Source: Diploscapter coronatus (lineage: Eukaryota > Nematoda > Chromadorea > Rhabditida > Rhabditidae). Taken from it: a stretch of 64,000 nt of DNA. Below the pieces are notes generated by a model that ran no database searches, was not told where the DNA came from, and saw only the letters and a program-made list of their open reading frames with translations. This document shows, piece by piece, positions 1 to 12,154 of the stretch (position 1 is the stretch's first letter; every line of letters begins with the position of its first letter). The stretch covers positions 87,505,201-87,569,200 of the forward strand of contig OZ038422.1 of NCBI GenBank assembly GCA_964036155.1. Direction: 5' to 3'. Both the position numbers and the translations under genes were made by a program.

Positions 1-640
1 TGTTCCAAAATTCCTATTGATTTTTCTGAATTTTAAAATCCTTCATAAACATGTGTTTCATCCTTCAAACTTCAACCTCTCCTAAATGGGCTTTTCGATG
101 CTTTAGAAGTGTTCTCGTTTTTTCACCATAGGTCTCTTTATGTGCCTAATGTGAGTGCAAAATGGCCATAGCGTCAGGTATGCCAGAGTTACTATGTTAT
201 AACATTAGTTTATGGTTAGGCATGCAGAGAAAGCGCATTTTGAGCCCTCGTATTCCAAATACAAATGACTCTTTTCCGGTGACTAGGCTCTGAGTTTAAA
301 AGACAAACGAGCAAATTCGTGATAATTTCGTTTGAAGTAGTAGAGAAAAACACTTTGCAGAATGCATTCTAGGAATATTTTCTCGTGAATTTGTATTTTG
401 AGGAGGTGGATGAATTCGATTATTTTTGTGCGCGATTTTCCGAATTCGCATTGCCATTTGTGTTGCATTGGAGTATTTTTTCTGAGCGCGTTCTCTTCGA
501 GCGAGAGGAAGAGGGGAAAAGCTTAAATCTCCAGGCAAAATACAATTATCGTCTGGTGAATAATATCCAAAGTTCATTAGAAATGTGAAGGCTAGAAAGA
601 GCGCAAATGCAATTATGGACAGATCTCATTTTCATATATT

Positions 641-656
641 GGTATATCGATATACC
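641..656. repeat. Perfect 16-bp palindrome
   Basis: The sequence GGTATATCGATATACC reads identically on both strands. It lies in an otherwise featureless AT-rich stretch. It could be a protein-binding dyad or a chance event; nothing adjacent decides this. Confidence 0.5.
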
Positions 657-2569
657 TGGCACTTTTTCTCTTCAAAGATGTCTTGTCTAAATATCAAAGT
701 CCAGAAAAATTCACTTTAGATTGGGGTACGCTATTTTCGATTTTTGACTGACTTACCAGGCTCCGATTTCTGTAGTTTTTCCGTTTATCGTTGAGAAATC
801 GTCGAAAACTCGCTGTGTCTACTGACTGACCGGCTAAAAATTGCAAGGATGAATGAAAAATCCGCGAAAAATTGACTGACTTAGACAGGCTTTGGGCCAG
901 AAAAGAAAATTGTAGGGGTGTGGGATGCGTAAAGACAAATGTCTCTATGAAAAACTGATCCTTAAGGAGGGGGGTTCTGTAATTAAGATCTGGACCCAAG
1001 TCTTGTCTAGGCGAGATTAGAATCCGGAGAAAAGTGGACTAACTTAGCGAAGACCGCTCCTTTTCCCTGACGGGCGAATTCATGACTCGGAGCGGCTGCA
1101 GGCCGAATGCCGCCTGAACGAAGCAGTAAGGACGATCCATTTCCGAGACAAATGCGATGCAAAAGCCGGACCAATTTTAGAAAACGACAATAGAAGAGAG
1201 AGGGAGAGCGCGCAGAGATGTAGAAAATTACTGCTATTGGGAAAAACGAAACACATGTAATCTGAGATACGGAATCGGCAATGAGTTGATGTCGAGATAT
1301 CGAAAACTACTGTAGAGAAAGGAAAGAGAAAATTATAAAATGACGTCAAAAGAAGTGAGTTTGCAGATAATTTGCATGCAAAGTGGATTATTTTGAAGGA
1401 TAGCTTCAAGTGAAGTGTAAATGAAGAAATAATTGATGAAGTATGAATAGCCCTTCAATAATAAATATTACTAAAACTGAGCATGCACAGCTGAATAAGT
1501 CTCATCCTTAGCATCAGAAAATCTAAGTCCATTTGTCTCTGTCTAAACGCAAAATATGGCTGCTTCAATAGCAGAAAAGGATTAGCCAGCTAAAGCTAAA
1601 GAAAGCCGGATAAAAATCACAAGTTTGAGGAGAAGCCCTGTATTTGAAGATCAGACAAATAAAAATGATGTAGTGATGAAGGAATGTATATTTGCTTTAC
1701 AAAAGATAAAATTCAATACATATCCGTTCCGTGCCATATATGATTTGTGTAATTTCATCTACCTGGGAAAGTTTTGGTTTGCAGGCAAAATGCGCAGGTA
1801 AGAGGAACTAAAATTGTAGTCTTTTCAAATAGAGAGAAAAACATTGAAAATCCGTGGGTAAAAATGTACAAATTGGAAAGTCGTCTCCCAAGCCCAGAAT
1901 CGATGCACAAAGTCGACTGAAAATCTCAAATGCCTGTCAGCGGCAAAAATCGAGGGAGCGACTCTCAAAAATTCGTCGCCCAGGCAACCGACGAAGACAA
2001 CGGAAGCAGCCACAGGCATTATCAGTTTTATCAGTCCCTTATCAGCGTCTTTATTACCTCAAAATCCTTATCATAACCCAGAATACTGTAGCCGCTGGCG
2101 CCTGCCTTCCTGTCAGCAATCTTTTGAATTGCAGATACTCGACATTTTGAGCGGAAATTACTTTAGATTTGGATAAACGCATCGCGATCGAATTTGCGGA
2201 CATAGACTATTGAGTTCCACACATTCTTCAGTTTCTCAGCTAAGAATAAAAATAGCTGCGGGGCTTTATTGCAAAAACGCAAAGAGACAGCCTCGGGGGA
2301 CCATGAATAATAAAATTATGGGTCTCGTTGTTAGCTTTGTACCTGCTCAGGAAAAAATTAGCGAGCGGTCAGAAGATAAATTAAATTGAAACCGATTTGG
2401 ACATAAATCTGAGAGATTTATGGAGGATTTACCGTAGATCAGCAACATATAAAACCTTAGGCAGCATTAATCAAAGATGGAAAAAAGAAAGCCATGAAAG
2501 CGATTCAAGTTTAAGCTTGCTGCTGCAAATAAGAAAGGAGTTTGCATAAGAATATGACATCATGGCATA

Positions 2570-2702
2570 GATCTAGAAAATCGGCAAAAGTGAGTACTAG
2601 GCGAAATAGTGTGCAAAAAAGAACTCTACCCTAACCTAGCATGAAGATATTTCGCCTGCTGAGCATGGGTTACTTTTCCGAATCGCTATAAATCTAGATT
2701 TT
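2570..2702. mobile_element. Degenerate inverted-repeat element (MITE-like)
   Basis: The outer arms begin ATCTAGA and are followed by TCGGCAAAAGT / TCGGAAAAGT and AGGCGAAATA on both sides, in inverted orientation. The centre carries CTACCCTAACC, which recalls the centre of the element at 7322-7442, so a distant relationship is possible. The arms are interrupted, so the copy looks old. Confidence 0.4.
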
Positions 2703-4235
2703 ATTAGGCGAAAGATAAAAATAGGTGGGAGCTGGAAATGTGGTTTGACTTTCTGCTACAAATTGATCCCGTAGAGGGCAGACTCGTCGACACTCTTCTG
2801 AATGAGGCTGAAAACGAAGGCGCAGGCCGAAAATTAACCGCTTTAATTATTCACGCCGTGCATCTCTCCAGGGCCCGTTCCCCTATACCAATTGCTCTAT
2901 AGCTGGAATTGCACTTGCGCGAAGCTGTATTTCATGAGGGCGGGGCTTATTTTTAGGAGGTGTGGCTAAATTTTTCCGCGGAAAATACGAAAATTCCCAC
3001 ATGTCGCAACTATAGAAAGATAGAAAAACGGCAGAACAAACCCTTGGAAAAAGGAAGAAACTCGCGTGGAGAGCAATCAGCAAATTAGCTGAACGACTTT
3101 TGGAATGGGCGAACAAGAAGAAAAAAGGAGAAGGAGGGGCAAATTAGGAAAAAAAACAAAATACAACACTTCATATATTAAGACAAAGATATGCGCGGAA
3201 TTTGATAAAAGTAAGTCCGAGGTTTTTCTTTAAGGATATTGAATTAAGGTAGGAAAAATGGGTAGCATTTACAAAAGACTCCCATGAAAAGTAGGATATG
3301 TACGCGGAATGGGCAGGGCCAGATATCCCAAAATGACTATCGAGATATATGGAATATATGAAATCCCTCATAACCTATGGACATTAGACATTAGACATCC
3401 CAAAAGGAGCCTAATTCTGCAAAACGTGCGTGTTTATATCCGAATGTGTTGGCTTTGATAAATGATGCTATTAAGAATTATCTCTTCTTCTCTTCATTTT
3501 GCACTCTCTCTCTAAGGGTAACTTCAATTTAGGAATTACGAATGTGAAGCGGAATACGAATACTAACAGAACAAAGTGCGCGCAATAATAGAGATTGAAT
3601 TACATAATGCGTATATTGAACAAAAAAGCGCCCAAAATGGTATGAGGTAAAACGCAATTTTTATAGGGATCTTTAGGAACTGCAGATTTTCGCGAAATTT
3701 TTGGGACTATATCGAAAATTTATAGTCCAATTTTGAGAGGTAGCCTAAAAAATTGGCTCAGTCGTGCCATGAATACGAAATACACACGGGAAATTTGCTT
3801 TTTCAGACTAAACAGACCAAATTACATCAGAGATATTTGAAAAGATTTGGATATAATTTGTAGGTAATATCTGCTAGGATAACAATATGTCCGCGTGAGC
3901 GATTCGTCTATCTGTTGAGCATGTTGATGAATATGCCTTCTATGCCTTCCTGTCTCATGTCTCATCTTTCCCCGTCTCCGAGAAAGGTAATAAATTTCTA
4001 AACAGATGAGCCTGGTTGATAGACACTCATTTGAACAAGAAAACAGAACAAAGCACATTTTTTATTGATAAGTTATCAAAAACCGACTAGAAATCTATTG
4101 AAATGACACTCGAAAAGACATTATAATTCACCGAGATTAAATAAATTTTGGTGGCAAAATGTAGAGCCCGTTATTTTAAACTAGAACTATTGCATGAGTG
4201 AAAAAGGTACCTCGTGTTGATAAGAGAGATAAGAA

Positions 4236-6340
4236 TTACATGATAACACAGGCCTTAGATTGATTATCAGTAGATTTACTCGATTTCGTAGATCTGTTAC
4301 TTCTCGAACTCCTTGCCAGAGCCGTTAAATTACTCCACGAAGTACTCTTCGACTTTAATTTCTTCTCTTCGGAACTTTTCTCCGCCAATTCGATCTTTCC
4401 TGTCGAAAGCGAATCCCTTTTGACCTGATTCTCTTGCCTATCCATAGACTTTGATAATCTTCGAGGAAATCTGAACATTTACATATAAAGCATCTACTTT
4501 CATAGGTCAATCTACCGTATATTAGCCAAAGTCAAACGTCTTCTGGAGCTCTTCGTAGATTTAACCGATTGAAGCAAACTTTCAAGGAAAGCTTCCCCTT
4601 CTTCGAATTTACTCGAATTAATTTGCACGAACGTGCATTTAGGTCCTAATTCCAAGGCAAAATTCCTTCCCTAAAATACATTTATTATTTGAAAAGTAGA
4701 GTAAACTAAAATGACCTCTTCTATAGAAGCTGCATTGTCATCGTGGGCCCTGACAATACGTTCCATCGACTTATGTCTGCCTATCGATGAAGATCTACTT
4801 TCCGGGTCCGATTCATAGCCTGGAAATGGAGGGATTTGGAATTTCGTATATCTTATTTCAGATGGTGTATACCTTCAGAAGTGGATCCAGATCCACTCAT
4901 TTTCGTGGTATGTTCGTCGTCCTCCTCAACGTACTCATCTTCATCGCAAATTATGATAGTTGGCGTCTAAACGCGAATGATAAAATTACTCGGGTAAAAT
5001 GCTATTTTCTTCGCGCTTCTGTATGTTTTCATTGAGAAGGCAAATATTTGTGATTTTGACGGGGAGAATTTCACCATGGCTCTATTTATTTTTATCACAT
5101 CTCGGACAAAAGTATCAAGTGGTTTGGGAAATCCGCGGCGCTCAAATTGTAAGCATTTCTATTTTCTCATGTGTAATGTCTAATTAAATTACTACAAGTG
5201 ATGGGAATAGGTTACTTAAAACATACATCTTTATGCAACTCCAGGTCCTTTTTGAGCGCTGACAACTGACTTAGAGAATTTAACGAAAATGCTGAATAGC
5301 ATAGAATTATGAGGTCGGCTAAATTGAGTTCCATCTCTCGGAAGCCGGTTTTTGCCTGAATTCGGAAACTGTGTATGTGTTTTCTGAAGATTCTCCTTAC
5401 CAATCCGGGATCAGTAAACTTGATGATTTGTTTTTGTACAGTAAGAAAGTGCGTATCCTGATAGGCCACGTGACGCTCATAGTACGATGCGGACTTGCAG
5501 AGTTTTTCAAACTGAAAATATTTATTTTGGAATGATTCAGAAGAAGCAAAGTCATTCCAAGCACGAGCAATTATTTTCTTCAACATTTTGCAAAATATTT
5601 TCTTTTCTTTCACTTGAGCGGTTTCGCAAGTTTCTTTCGTCGAATTAAACGCATTTAACACACGTCAACTATTCCGCAATTTTTCGTGTAGAAAATGCGA
5701 TCTAATAGCAAAAAGTCGTAAATGGAACATTTTACGAGCAATATTTGCTCTTTTTGAATGAAGAAGGACTGAAGTTTTCACGCGGTCAAAATGATATGAT
5801 GCAGCAGTTAAGTGTGAAATGGAATTTTCTGTCCATAAACGAAAAAACCTATTGACTATAGCTATACAAAATTACAGTTTAGACCTAAGAAAATCAATAT
5901 TTGATATCATTTTTCCAAATTCTGGAGGCGTTATATTGAATTTTTGAAAATTCTATTTTGAACCGCTAAAAATAGAAAGTCTTTTTCAATAGATAGATAC
6001 ATTCAATTTCGGTGTAATATTGGGTTTTCAGTGAAAAATAGCGTCATCATCGATTTTGTCAGAATTTGTCCTGAATCGCTCGAAAAATATTCGTTCCTCT
6101 GAAGAGAGGAAGGGAGAATGAATCATGAGGTAATGAATCGCACATTTGAATGTTTGTACAAGGATGAAGGAGTGTTTGGAATGACTCAATGTGATATGAT
6201 AAGATATATACGAATGATCTAGAGATATGTGAAGTCCAAATATCAATTAAACTTACGAAAGCTGATTTATGCGAATGTCCCAGAATGACGGCGTTAAGTT
6301 CGGACTTTTGCTCTTCGTCTCCACTACCAGAAGCCGTCAT
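4236..6340 (-). CDS. Divergent Ras-like protein with degenerate G motifs and a C-terminal CaaX box
   Basis: Eight exons (6340-6257, 5511-5401, 5355-5227, 5140-5075, 4966-4873, 4819-4716, 4670-4516, 4470-4236) join to 978 nt, 325 residues, with every phase matching. The fold order is Ras-like: beta1 NAVILG followed by HSHKSAF, a switch-I-like FLTVQ, FTDPG at the DxxG position, an ADLIILCYS strand, TPTIIICDEDE where N/TKxD is expected, and FVQINSSK at the SAK position. The P-loop lacks two residues and the central glycine, the DxxG spacing is one short, and NKxD is gone, so GTP binding is doubtful. After the G domain comes a basic, Ser/Lys/Arg-rich tail of about 80 residues ending CVIM, a standard prenylation box, which implies membrane anchoring. 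Two weak sites, the acceptor at exon 4 (TTTGAG) and the donor of exon 6 (GTCATT), rest on frame and similarity. The subfamily cannot be named. Confidence 0.72.
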
Positions 6341-7549
6341 ATTTAGAGATTTTAGAAGATATTCAAAGTATCAAACCTAAAATTATTATTATCATTAAGA
6401 AACAAATAGAGATCAAAAGAATCGTCGCGAATCTGTGTTATTTTCCATAGGAAAAGTGCCAATCTCCGTTCAAAGAGAAAAAGGACTCAAATTGAAATGC
6501 TCTGTCCCTTTTTTAAAGGCACAAACCATAGTCATCACTTCTCCTCTCAAAACCCTGCCCACTTTCGAATTGGAAATTGAAAACGTGCCCATATGTGGAG
6601 CAATGATATATTGAAAACTAAGGACAACGTTGAAAATTCGCTACTTTTTAACTTGTGAAATAGTATGGAGAAGAGAGTGGCGCTTTTCTCTGTCTTCCTA
6701 ACCTTACATGCTATTTAGGTAAGTTCTGAATTTTCCAAACATCAAATTAAAGGAATGGTCGAAATTAAAAAAGACGTGGAAGAAATTCGAAATGAGAAGG
6801 AGATAAAGTTTGAGCAAACTCGTCGAGCAAACAGGCAAACAAACGAAGAGTCTCATGGCTGAACTGTCGACTGAATGGCTCAACGCAAAAGATAGAAGGA
6901 GAGAAGAAAGAACAGTTTCGAAAGTCGGCTGATATACACCACTCGAATTCTCAAAACTATGAAGTACCCAGAGAATTCATCAACTCGACAAGTATCACGT
7001 AAAAAATGAAGAAATCAAGAAGTTCTCCCAACCTTTGTATAAGATTTTTGAGATTAGAAATTTTATGTTACTCTAGAAAAATTGCCCTGCCAGCCACGAA
7101 TTGACAATTCACCGATTCACAACCTACAAACTATGATTCCCCATTCCATCATTCAAATCCTACGCACCCTTTGAATAGAAACGATTATCAGATTAAATCA
7201 GAGAGTCACAAAGCCAGAAAGTCAGAAAGTCAGAGACAAATGTATTCAATCGAACTGCAATTTTCCGGGGACCAAAACAAGTTTACCAAAAACAGCTCGA
7301 AAAGCAATGTTAACATGACAACTCGGAAACCACGGGATATGAGAAATAGTGCGAGAAAAGAAAACCTATCATTCCCCATACCCTACCCTAACTCTACACT
7401 ATTCGTCTATGTTTCGTGGTCTCGTAGTTTCGCGGTTTTCAAATAGAGCTGTTGACATCGTATTTCGAATTTGATTTAATTAAATTGAATATGACAAAAC
7501 ACGCATTGTGTTGCTACGAAGCAAAAAAGTCATCTCTAAAGCCTTTCAT
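6341..7549. other. Upstream region of the Ras-like gene, with a MITE
   Basis: No exon chain is visible. The region holds the presumed promoter of the minus-strand Ras-like gene and a TTTTAG acceptor-like site about 40 bp upstream of its ATG. An inverted-repeat element occupies 7322-7442. A short run around 7210-7240 repeats AGTCAGAAAGTCAG. Confidence 0.4.
7322..7442 (+). mobile_element. MITE family D, copy 1
   Basis: The ends read GGAAACCACGGGATATGAG and CTCGTAGTTTCGCGGTTTTC in inverted orientation. The interior (CCATACCCTACCCTAACTC) matches the reverse complement of the element at 63268-63382. Two independent copies sharing both ends and centre support a short non-autonomous DNA transposon. 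Confidence 0.65.
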
Positions 7550-8173
7550 ATGGGTATTTCAATGCAAAAAAGCAAAAAATTAGAGATCTTTTCGAAAAAG
7601 CCGAATATTTTTGGGTTTATGCGGCTTGGAAGAGTCGAGTTTGTGGGCCCGAAAATTGCTTTCAGAAGCACACAGGAAGTCGGAAGTCAGGTTGAGGGGT
7701 CCATAAATCTGGACCCGCCTATTATGAACGATGATGCAGTTGTGGAATTGCAGAGTCAGGAGCTGGAAGAAAAAGGAAAGGTAAATAACCTTAGATTTTC
7801 GCGATTCTAGCAACAAAAAGGTAAAGAGTAGAAACTGGGTAACGGGTATTCGATTACAATTTGCAAATGTGAAATATGAGATTGTGCGGAAAGAATAAAA
7901 GAACATTTGGAAAACGGGGTATGTGCATTCTATTTGAAAGGCAATAATATGAATTATAAATTTGTAGCAGAGAAAACACGGGTTTAAAATATCCATATTC
8001 AGGTATCGGATATATGAAAATCTATGCAGAAATTTTATAGGGAATCATATTAGCTTATCAACTACTAACTTGATTATATTATCGAGCAATTTCGCATTTT
8101 TCCACAGGAAAAAGCTCTGCAGGCGTTGTCAAGGCGTCAAGCAAGGCACCACGTCCGAAGCCCCGTTTTCTAG
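7550..8173 (+). CDS. Possible small hypothetical protein, two exons
   Basis: Exon 7550-7780 ends at a good donor (AAAG then GTAAAT). Exon 8108-8173 begins after TTTTTCCACAG and stays in frame to TAG, giving 98 residues. The C-terminal part (ELQSQELEEKGK joined to EKALQALSRRQ) is charged and helix-prone. I do not recognise the protein. The frame is open upstream of the ATG to about 7508, so the start is uncertain and earlier exons are possible. It may also be chance. Confidence 0.3.
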
Positions 8174-8811
8174 ATGCGAAAACTGTAATGAGATCGGCGT
8201 TAATCACATGAGAAATGAGAAAATATCTCCCATTCTACATCCCTACACTCAGACACAATTTATGGAAACTAAAACACCCGCAAATAACTCAAAGTTAACG
8301 CAGACAGACACAATTATTTGCCTTTGATGACTTGAATATTTCGTACCGACTTTTCTTGATATGAGAACTTTGAGGGAAAACCTTGAACCTTGATGATAAA
8401 ATAAAAGGGCAGGTGTTAGTCTATGCTTAATGACCAAACTAATGCGTCATCTAGATAAAGAGAAGAAGTAAGTGTGGATACTCAGTAGCAAATTTTCTGT
8501 TCAACAGAAATTTATGTAGGAATTTTTAAAGCAATTTTTCTATCATTTCATGTCAATATATGGCATTTTTCAGATAGGCTAGTGTATGTACCTTCCAAAA
8601 AGTCAAATTCTAGCTTGTTGAACTCAGAAAATTTCGAATTCGTACCGTATTTAAATATTCAAATGCCTAAATTTTAGATCATTTTTCTAATGTACTGATA
8701 AATGCCGATTTTTCTAAAAATCGTGGTTTTCAGACCGAATGGCACGCAGCTCTATCATACCCCCAATGCGAGGCTGATGTTGATGGCGTTGTTAATACGA
8801 GTCTGGAAACT

Positions 8812-8911
8812 ATTATATGACGGAGAGTGTCTTCCCCGCACTAGTTCTTCCTACTCTCACTTTACTGCCCTTTAATTAACTATAGACTCCGTCTTCCGTC
8901 ATATAGTAACT
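8812..8911 (+). mobile_element. MITE family A, copy 1
   Basis: Inverted ends (TATTATATGACGGAG on the left and CCGTCATATAGTA on the right) flank an interior with TCTTCCCCGCACTA and TTAATTAACTATAGACTCCGTC. The same order and ends recur at 56848-56945. Both copies are about 100 bp. No transposase is present, so it would be non-autonomous. Confidence 0.75.
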
Positions 8912-9147
8912 GCCTACGAGTCTTTATAGCAAATTACTTTTGCCAAAACTCTGCGAGGCTTATTTTTGTAATTCTTCTTTCCATCAGTATGGAAAATTAG
9001 CATGTAATTAATTTTCTGAGTATCAAATGGTTGAACTTGGTCATTTTTATCACTCGTTCGGCTGTGTTCTGCAAGAACACTTCGCTCACACAATATTGCC
9101 ATTCTTCCCATTTTTCATCTCCCTGCAACTCGTCACAACAGCGCTGT

Positions 9148-9198
<51 letters not shown>
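9148..9198. repeat. (TCG)17 trinucleotide microsatellite
   Basis: Seventeen uninterrupted TCG units lie between GCTGT and GATCCGG. The absence of interruptions suggests recent length instability. It lies outside any supported coding exon. Confidence 0.95.
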
Positions 9199-9580
9199 GA
9201 TCCGGAAATAAGAAATGAACAAGTTTGAAGATCACGCATTTGTTCTTGCGTTTGAAAAGAATTAAAGACAAAGTCAAGAAATTTGATTAAATTTCCAAAA
9301 CAAAGACAAGCATGAATGATTTGTTGTTTTCTCAGACCGTCCCCACCATTCGATCATGTGTCCTGCGTCTCTGCTCCTTTTCTTGATGATAAAAGAAGAT
9401 CTAATACAATAGCATGTCTTGTGAATAAATCATTTACTAATCCTTTGTACAAAATTGTAGAAGTCAGGAAAAGTAGCTGCAATTGAAATTTTAACAAAAG
9501 ATGGTCTTCATTTCATTCACATTATACTATTTTCTATTGCAAATACTATTTACAGATATTAAAATAGGATATTTAGCCAT

Positions 9581-12141
9581 TTATGAATTAGTGATGAGTG
9601 ATTTGAGCGTGGTGATCGGCAGTCGGTAGACGTTGATCCGCCCAGAACAATCGGACAGGGCGATCAGAATATCGTCGGCCCAATGGCACGCAGTCAGCAT
9701 GTCCGATCGCCACAGTGATCGGACTCGAGCGATCGGCGCTATCGAGGAGTCCTGAACGTTTCGACAAAATATCCCTTCATCTAACAAGTCTTTAAATTTT
9801 GGAATTCGAAAATTAGCATACGTGTTTTCCGCACTATTTTTCATCAAAGATAGTGAGAATAGCGTTGGGGTTTGATTATGCTAATTTTAAAATTACGAAA
9901 TTTTTGGGATGATAAAATAGAAAATTCTAAATTGGAGTAGTTCCTTTCAAAATAAGGAAGAATGAATATTGGGAGAAAAGTGTTCTAAATCATAGATTTG
10001 CAGACCTCTTGCAGCATTAGTTGCCCTCAAGCTACTCGTACCTTTTTGTAAAATTGTTCTTCTTTTCTTTAAGCAGTGAGGAAGAAATATTATGGAAGGA
10101 GAAGAGCGAAAAAAGGAAGAACACGTAAAATTGTGAGCGAGGAAGAGGGCTCGGTCTCTTTCAAGCGTGGAACGAATTGGAAAGAGAAGAACAGCGTGGA
10201 TAGCTAGTGCAGAAGGCGAATTTGCGTACCTTGATATTGCGTTCATTGTACCCGTAGATGAGGAGGTCCTTGCCCGTGGCGTGTAGAGTGACGACCACGT
10301 TGAAGGAGTTGAATTTGAGTGCGGCGGCAGAGCGAATCGGACCGAACGGATTCTGCAGCAACCGCTCGCGTTGATTCGCTTTACAGTCATCTTTTAGTCG
10401 ATTATTCTTATCGGGAAAACCCAAACTTACCAACGATGATTATCGACACCAAAGACGACGTGCCCAGCCAAATATACAGGGAGCTGCAAATCCACTATTG
10501 TCTTTTCAACAAAAAGTTGAATTTCCGAAGAAAAGGTATAGTAAAAGTTCCCCTTCATTATACGCCGCCAGAACACCGACACTATCTGTCAAAAACATTG
10601 ACTCGCTTTTCTTATTTCTCCTCTTTTCCTACACTCTCCTACCCTAAAATCCGGCGTCTAGTACAGACGGAGTGTCGGCGTTCCGGCGATGTATTAATAT
10701 AGGGGGTGTATTCTCAAAATATTTGTGCATTTTTAATTAAATTACTTTTTATACATTAAATTTTAAAAATGACCGATAAGGCATGATGAGAGAGTCCGCG
10801 TAGACGCTGCCCGGGAATACGTTGGCCTGAGATTTGGAAAGATCCAAATTCACATAGTAATTTGCGGCCATCTGAAAGACGGTCGGGCTTATTTTTCTTT
10901 TAATTTGAAATAAATGAGAAATGAGACCTGAGAAAGCCACATCTCGACTCCACAGAGGTTCGCAGAGGATTCACCGATGGCAAAGGCCGTGATTTGCGAG
11001 GGCACGTCCCATTTGTGGATGGGCGTGAGTCTTTTCTTGTCAGTCTTGAATCAACATGATTAAACTGATAAGGGTTTCATTTGAAATTACTCCATCATTT
11101 TAAATTTCAAAGATGAATAATAGAGTTGATAAAAGATAAAAATGCCTTGCCTCGTATCTGAAAGTCCTCACTACTCGATCAGTCATGGAAACGATTAACT
11201 CGTCCCAGCCGTCTTTGTCCACGTCCATAATGTGAGCTGCATTTACGTTTGACTGAAATTTGTTCCCATTTTATCACCGACATCAGAAATAGTAGGCATT
11301 AAACTTCAACTAAACATTTTATTCTACTCATAAAGTAAAGCTTTTCGACTTTTCAATGATAATGAAGTAACAGATAATTTTTAAATAAAAAAAACTGGCC
11401 TGAATAATCTGATAAAAGACTAAGGACGCAATATTTTGAGTGGTCAGAGCCGTGCAGAAGAGCGTACCGTCTGAGGAGATACTGATTATTTCCCTGAAAA
11501 TTCAGAGCTAAAGAACCGAGTTTGCAAAAATCCTACTTCATCCCATTAGGCTGCGATTTTGCTGGTCTGGTTAAGCATCCAGCTGCAATCGCAGAAATAG
11601 CATTTGGATGCCGTGCTGGCATCATAATGCAGTGGGCACTCGCACTGTCGCAGGGGATCGCGTTTATTTCTCCTTAAAATAAATACTTTAAAAATTCTTT
11701 TCTTTCTTTAATAAAGTAGATTCTTTTGCTTGAAATAGGCATTTTTCTGCAGAAAATGATGTATAATCATTATCGTCAATAACCGATTACTTGAGATGAA
11801 GTAAATGAAACGGTCTTTTAATGTTCGGTAATTAACGCAGTTTGCAGCAGACTTTACGCTATTATATCATATCCAAGGAATGAGTCAGGCGACTGTTTCT
11901 GAATACACAAGAAATGCTTTGCATATTCGAATTTGTGCATCACTTATTTCCTCTCAAGTTATCAGCCATTGACAGTAAAGAATGAGGAAATACCAGCAGA
12001 AGTTCCAGCGACGACAAAACACCGATGCTGATGATCAACCGTGGGCCCCGAAATCGTCACCAAACGACACGCGGAAATCGCCGCATTATAGACCTGCTCC
12101 AATTCCAGAGACAGGGGAAGTTCATTCGGTTGCGCCAACAT
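9581..12141 (-). CDS. ITFG2-like beta-propeller protein (KICSTOR component)
   Basis: Nine exons (12141-11994, 11672-11537, 11493-11421, 11252-11151, 11044-10928, 10871-10774, 10483-10431, 10390-10230, 9751-9581) join in phase to about 352 residues; human ITFG2 is somewhat longer. Diagnostic stretches are FVVAGTSAGEINA near the N-terminus, EIISISSDGTLF, and the FG-GAP-like MDVDKDGWDELIVSMTDRVVR followed by TFRYE. ITFG2 with KPTN, SZT2 and C12orf66 forms KICSTOR, which holds GATOR1 at the lysosome in amino-acid control of TORC1; this is family knowledge. Exon 4 ends in a GC donor (GAG then GCAAGG). The donor of exon 3 (TTA then GTCTTT) is weak. Intron 1 contains a family B repeat and intron 6 an inverted-repeat element. 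The start codon directly follows a TTTGAG acceptor-like site, and a MITE begins 13 bp upstream of it. Confidence 0.72.
10557..10697. mobile_element. Inverted-repeat element in an ITFG2-like intron
   Basis: The arms ATACGCCGCCAGAACACCG and the reverse complement of CGGCGTTCCGGCGATGTAT match over about 30 bp with a few differences. The interior carries no coding frame. It lies wholly within intron 6 of the minus-strand gene. Confidence 0.6.
11841..11976 (+). mobile_element. Family B dispersed repeat, copy 1
   Basis: This 135-bp block shares GCAGCAGACTTT, CTATTATATCATAT, TTTGCATATTCGAATTTGTG and TCTCAAGTTAT in order with 53497-53632. It shows no strong terminal inverted repeat, so its class is uncertain. 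It sits in intron 1 of the ITFG2-like gene. Confidence 0.7.
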
Positions 12142-12154
12142 CTCAAACAGACAA

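Larger units (their letters stand above)
1..4235. other. Intergenic region, no supported gene
   Basis: I find no chain of exons with coding character on either strand. The open frames are short, lack splice-site support and resemble no family I know. The stretch contains a perfect 16-bp palindrome at 641-656, three loosely similar CTGACT-containing units near 747-895, an imperfect inverted-repeat element at 2570-2702 and a CRE-like TGACGTCA near 1341. It may hold the 3' UTR of the minus-strand gene that ends at 4236. Confidence 0.5.
8174..9580. other. Intergenic region with a MITE and a TCG microsatellite
   Basis: No coding chain is supported. The region holds MITE family A copy 1 (8812-8911) and a (TCG)17 tract (9148-9198). 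The tract makes short poly-Asp, poly-Val, poly-Ser or poly-Thr frames that should not be taken for genes. The 3' UTR of the minus-strand ITFG2-like gene probably starts at its right edge. Confidence 0.5.

Noticed and set aside
694..1409. Two minus-strand frames of about 100 codons
   Set aside because: No similarity, and no acceptor or donor sites give a sensible exon chain.
1854..2150. 98-codon basic open frame on the plus strand
   Set aside because: No family resemblance, no splice context, and the overlapping frame on the other strand is also open; looks like chance.
8997..9277. Frames with poly-Asp, poly-Val, poly-Ser or poly-Thr runs on both strands
   Set aside because: They are all readings of one (TCG)17 microsatellite, without splice signals or other coding features.
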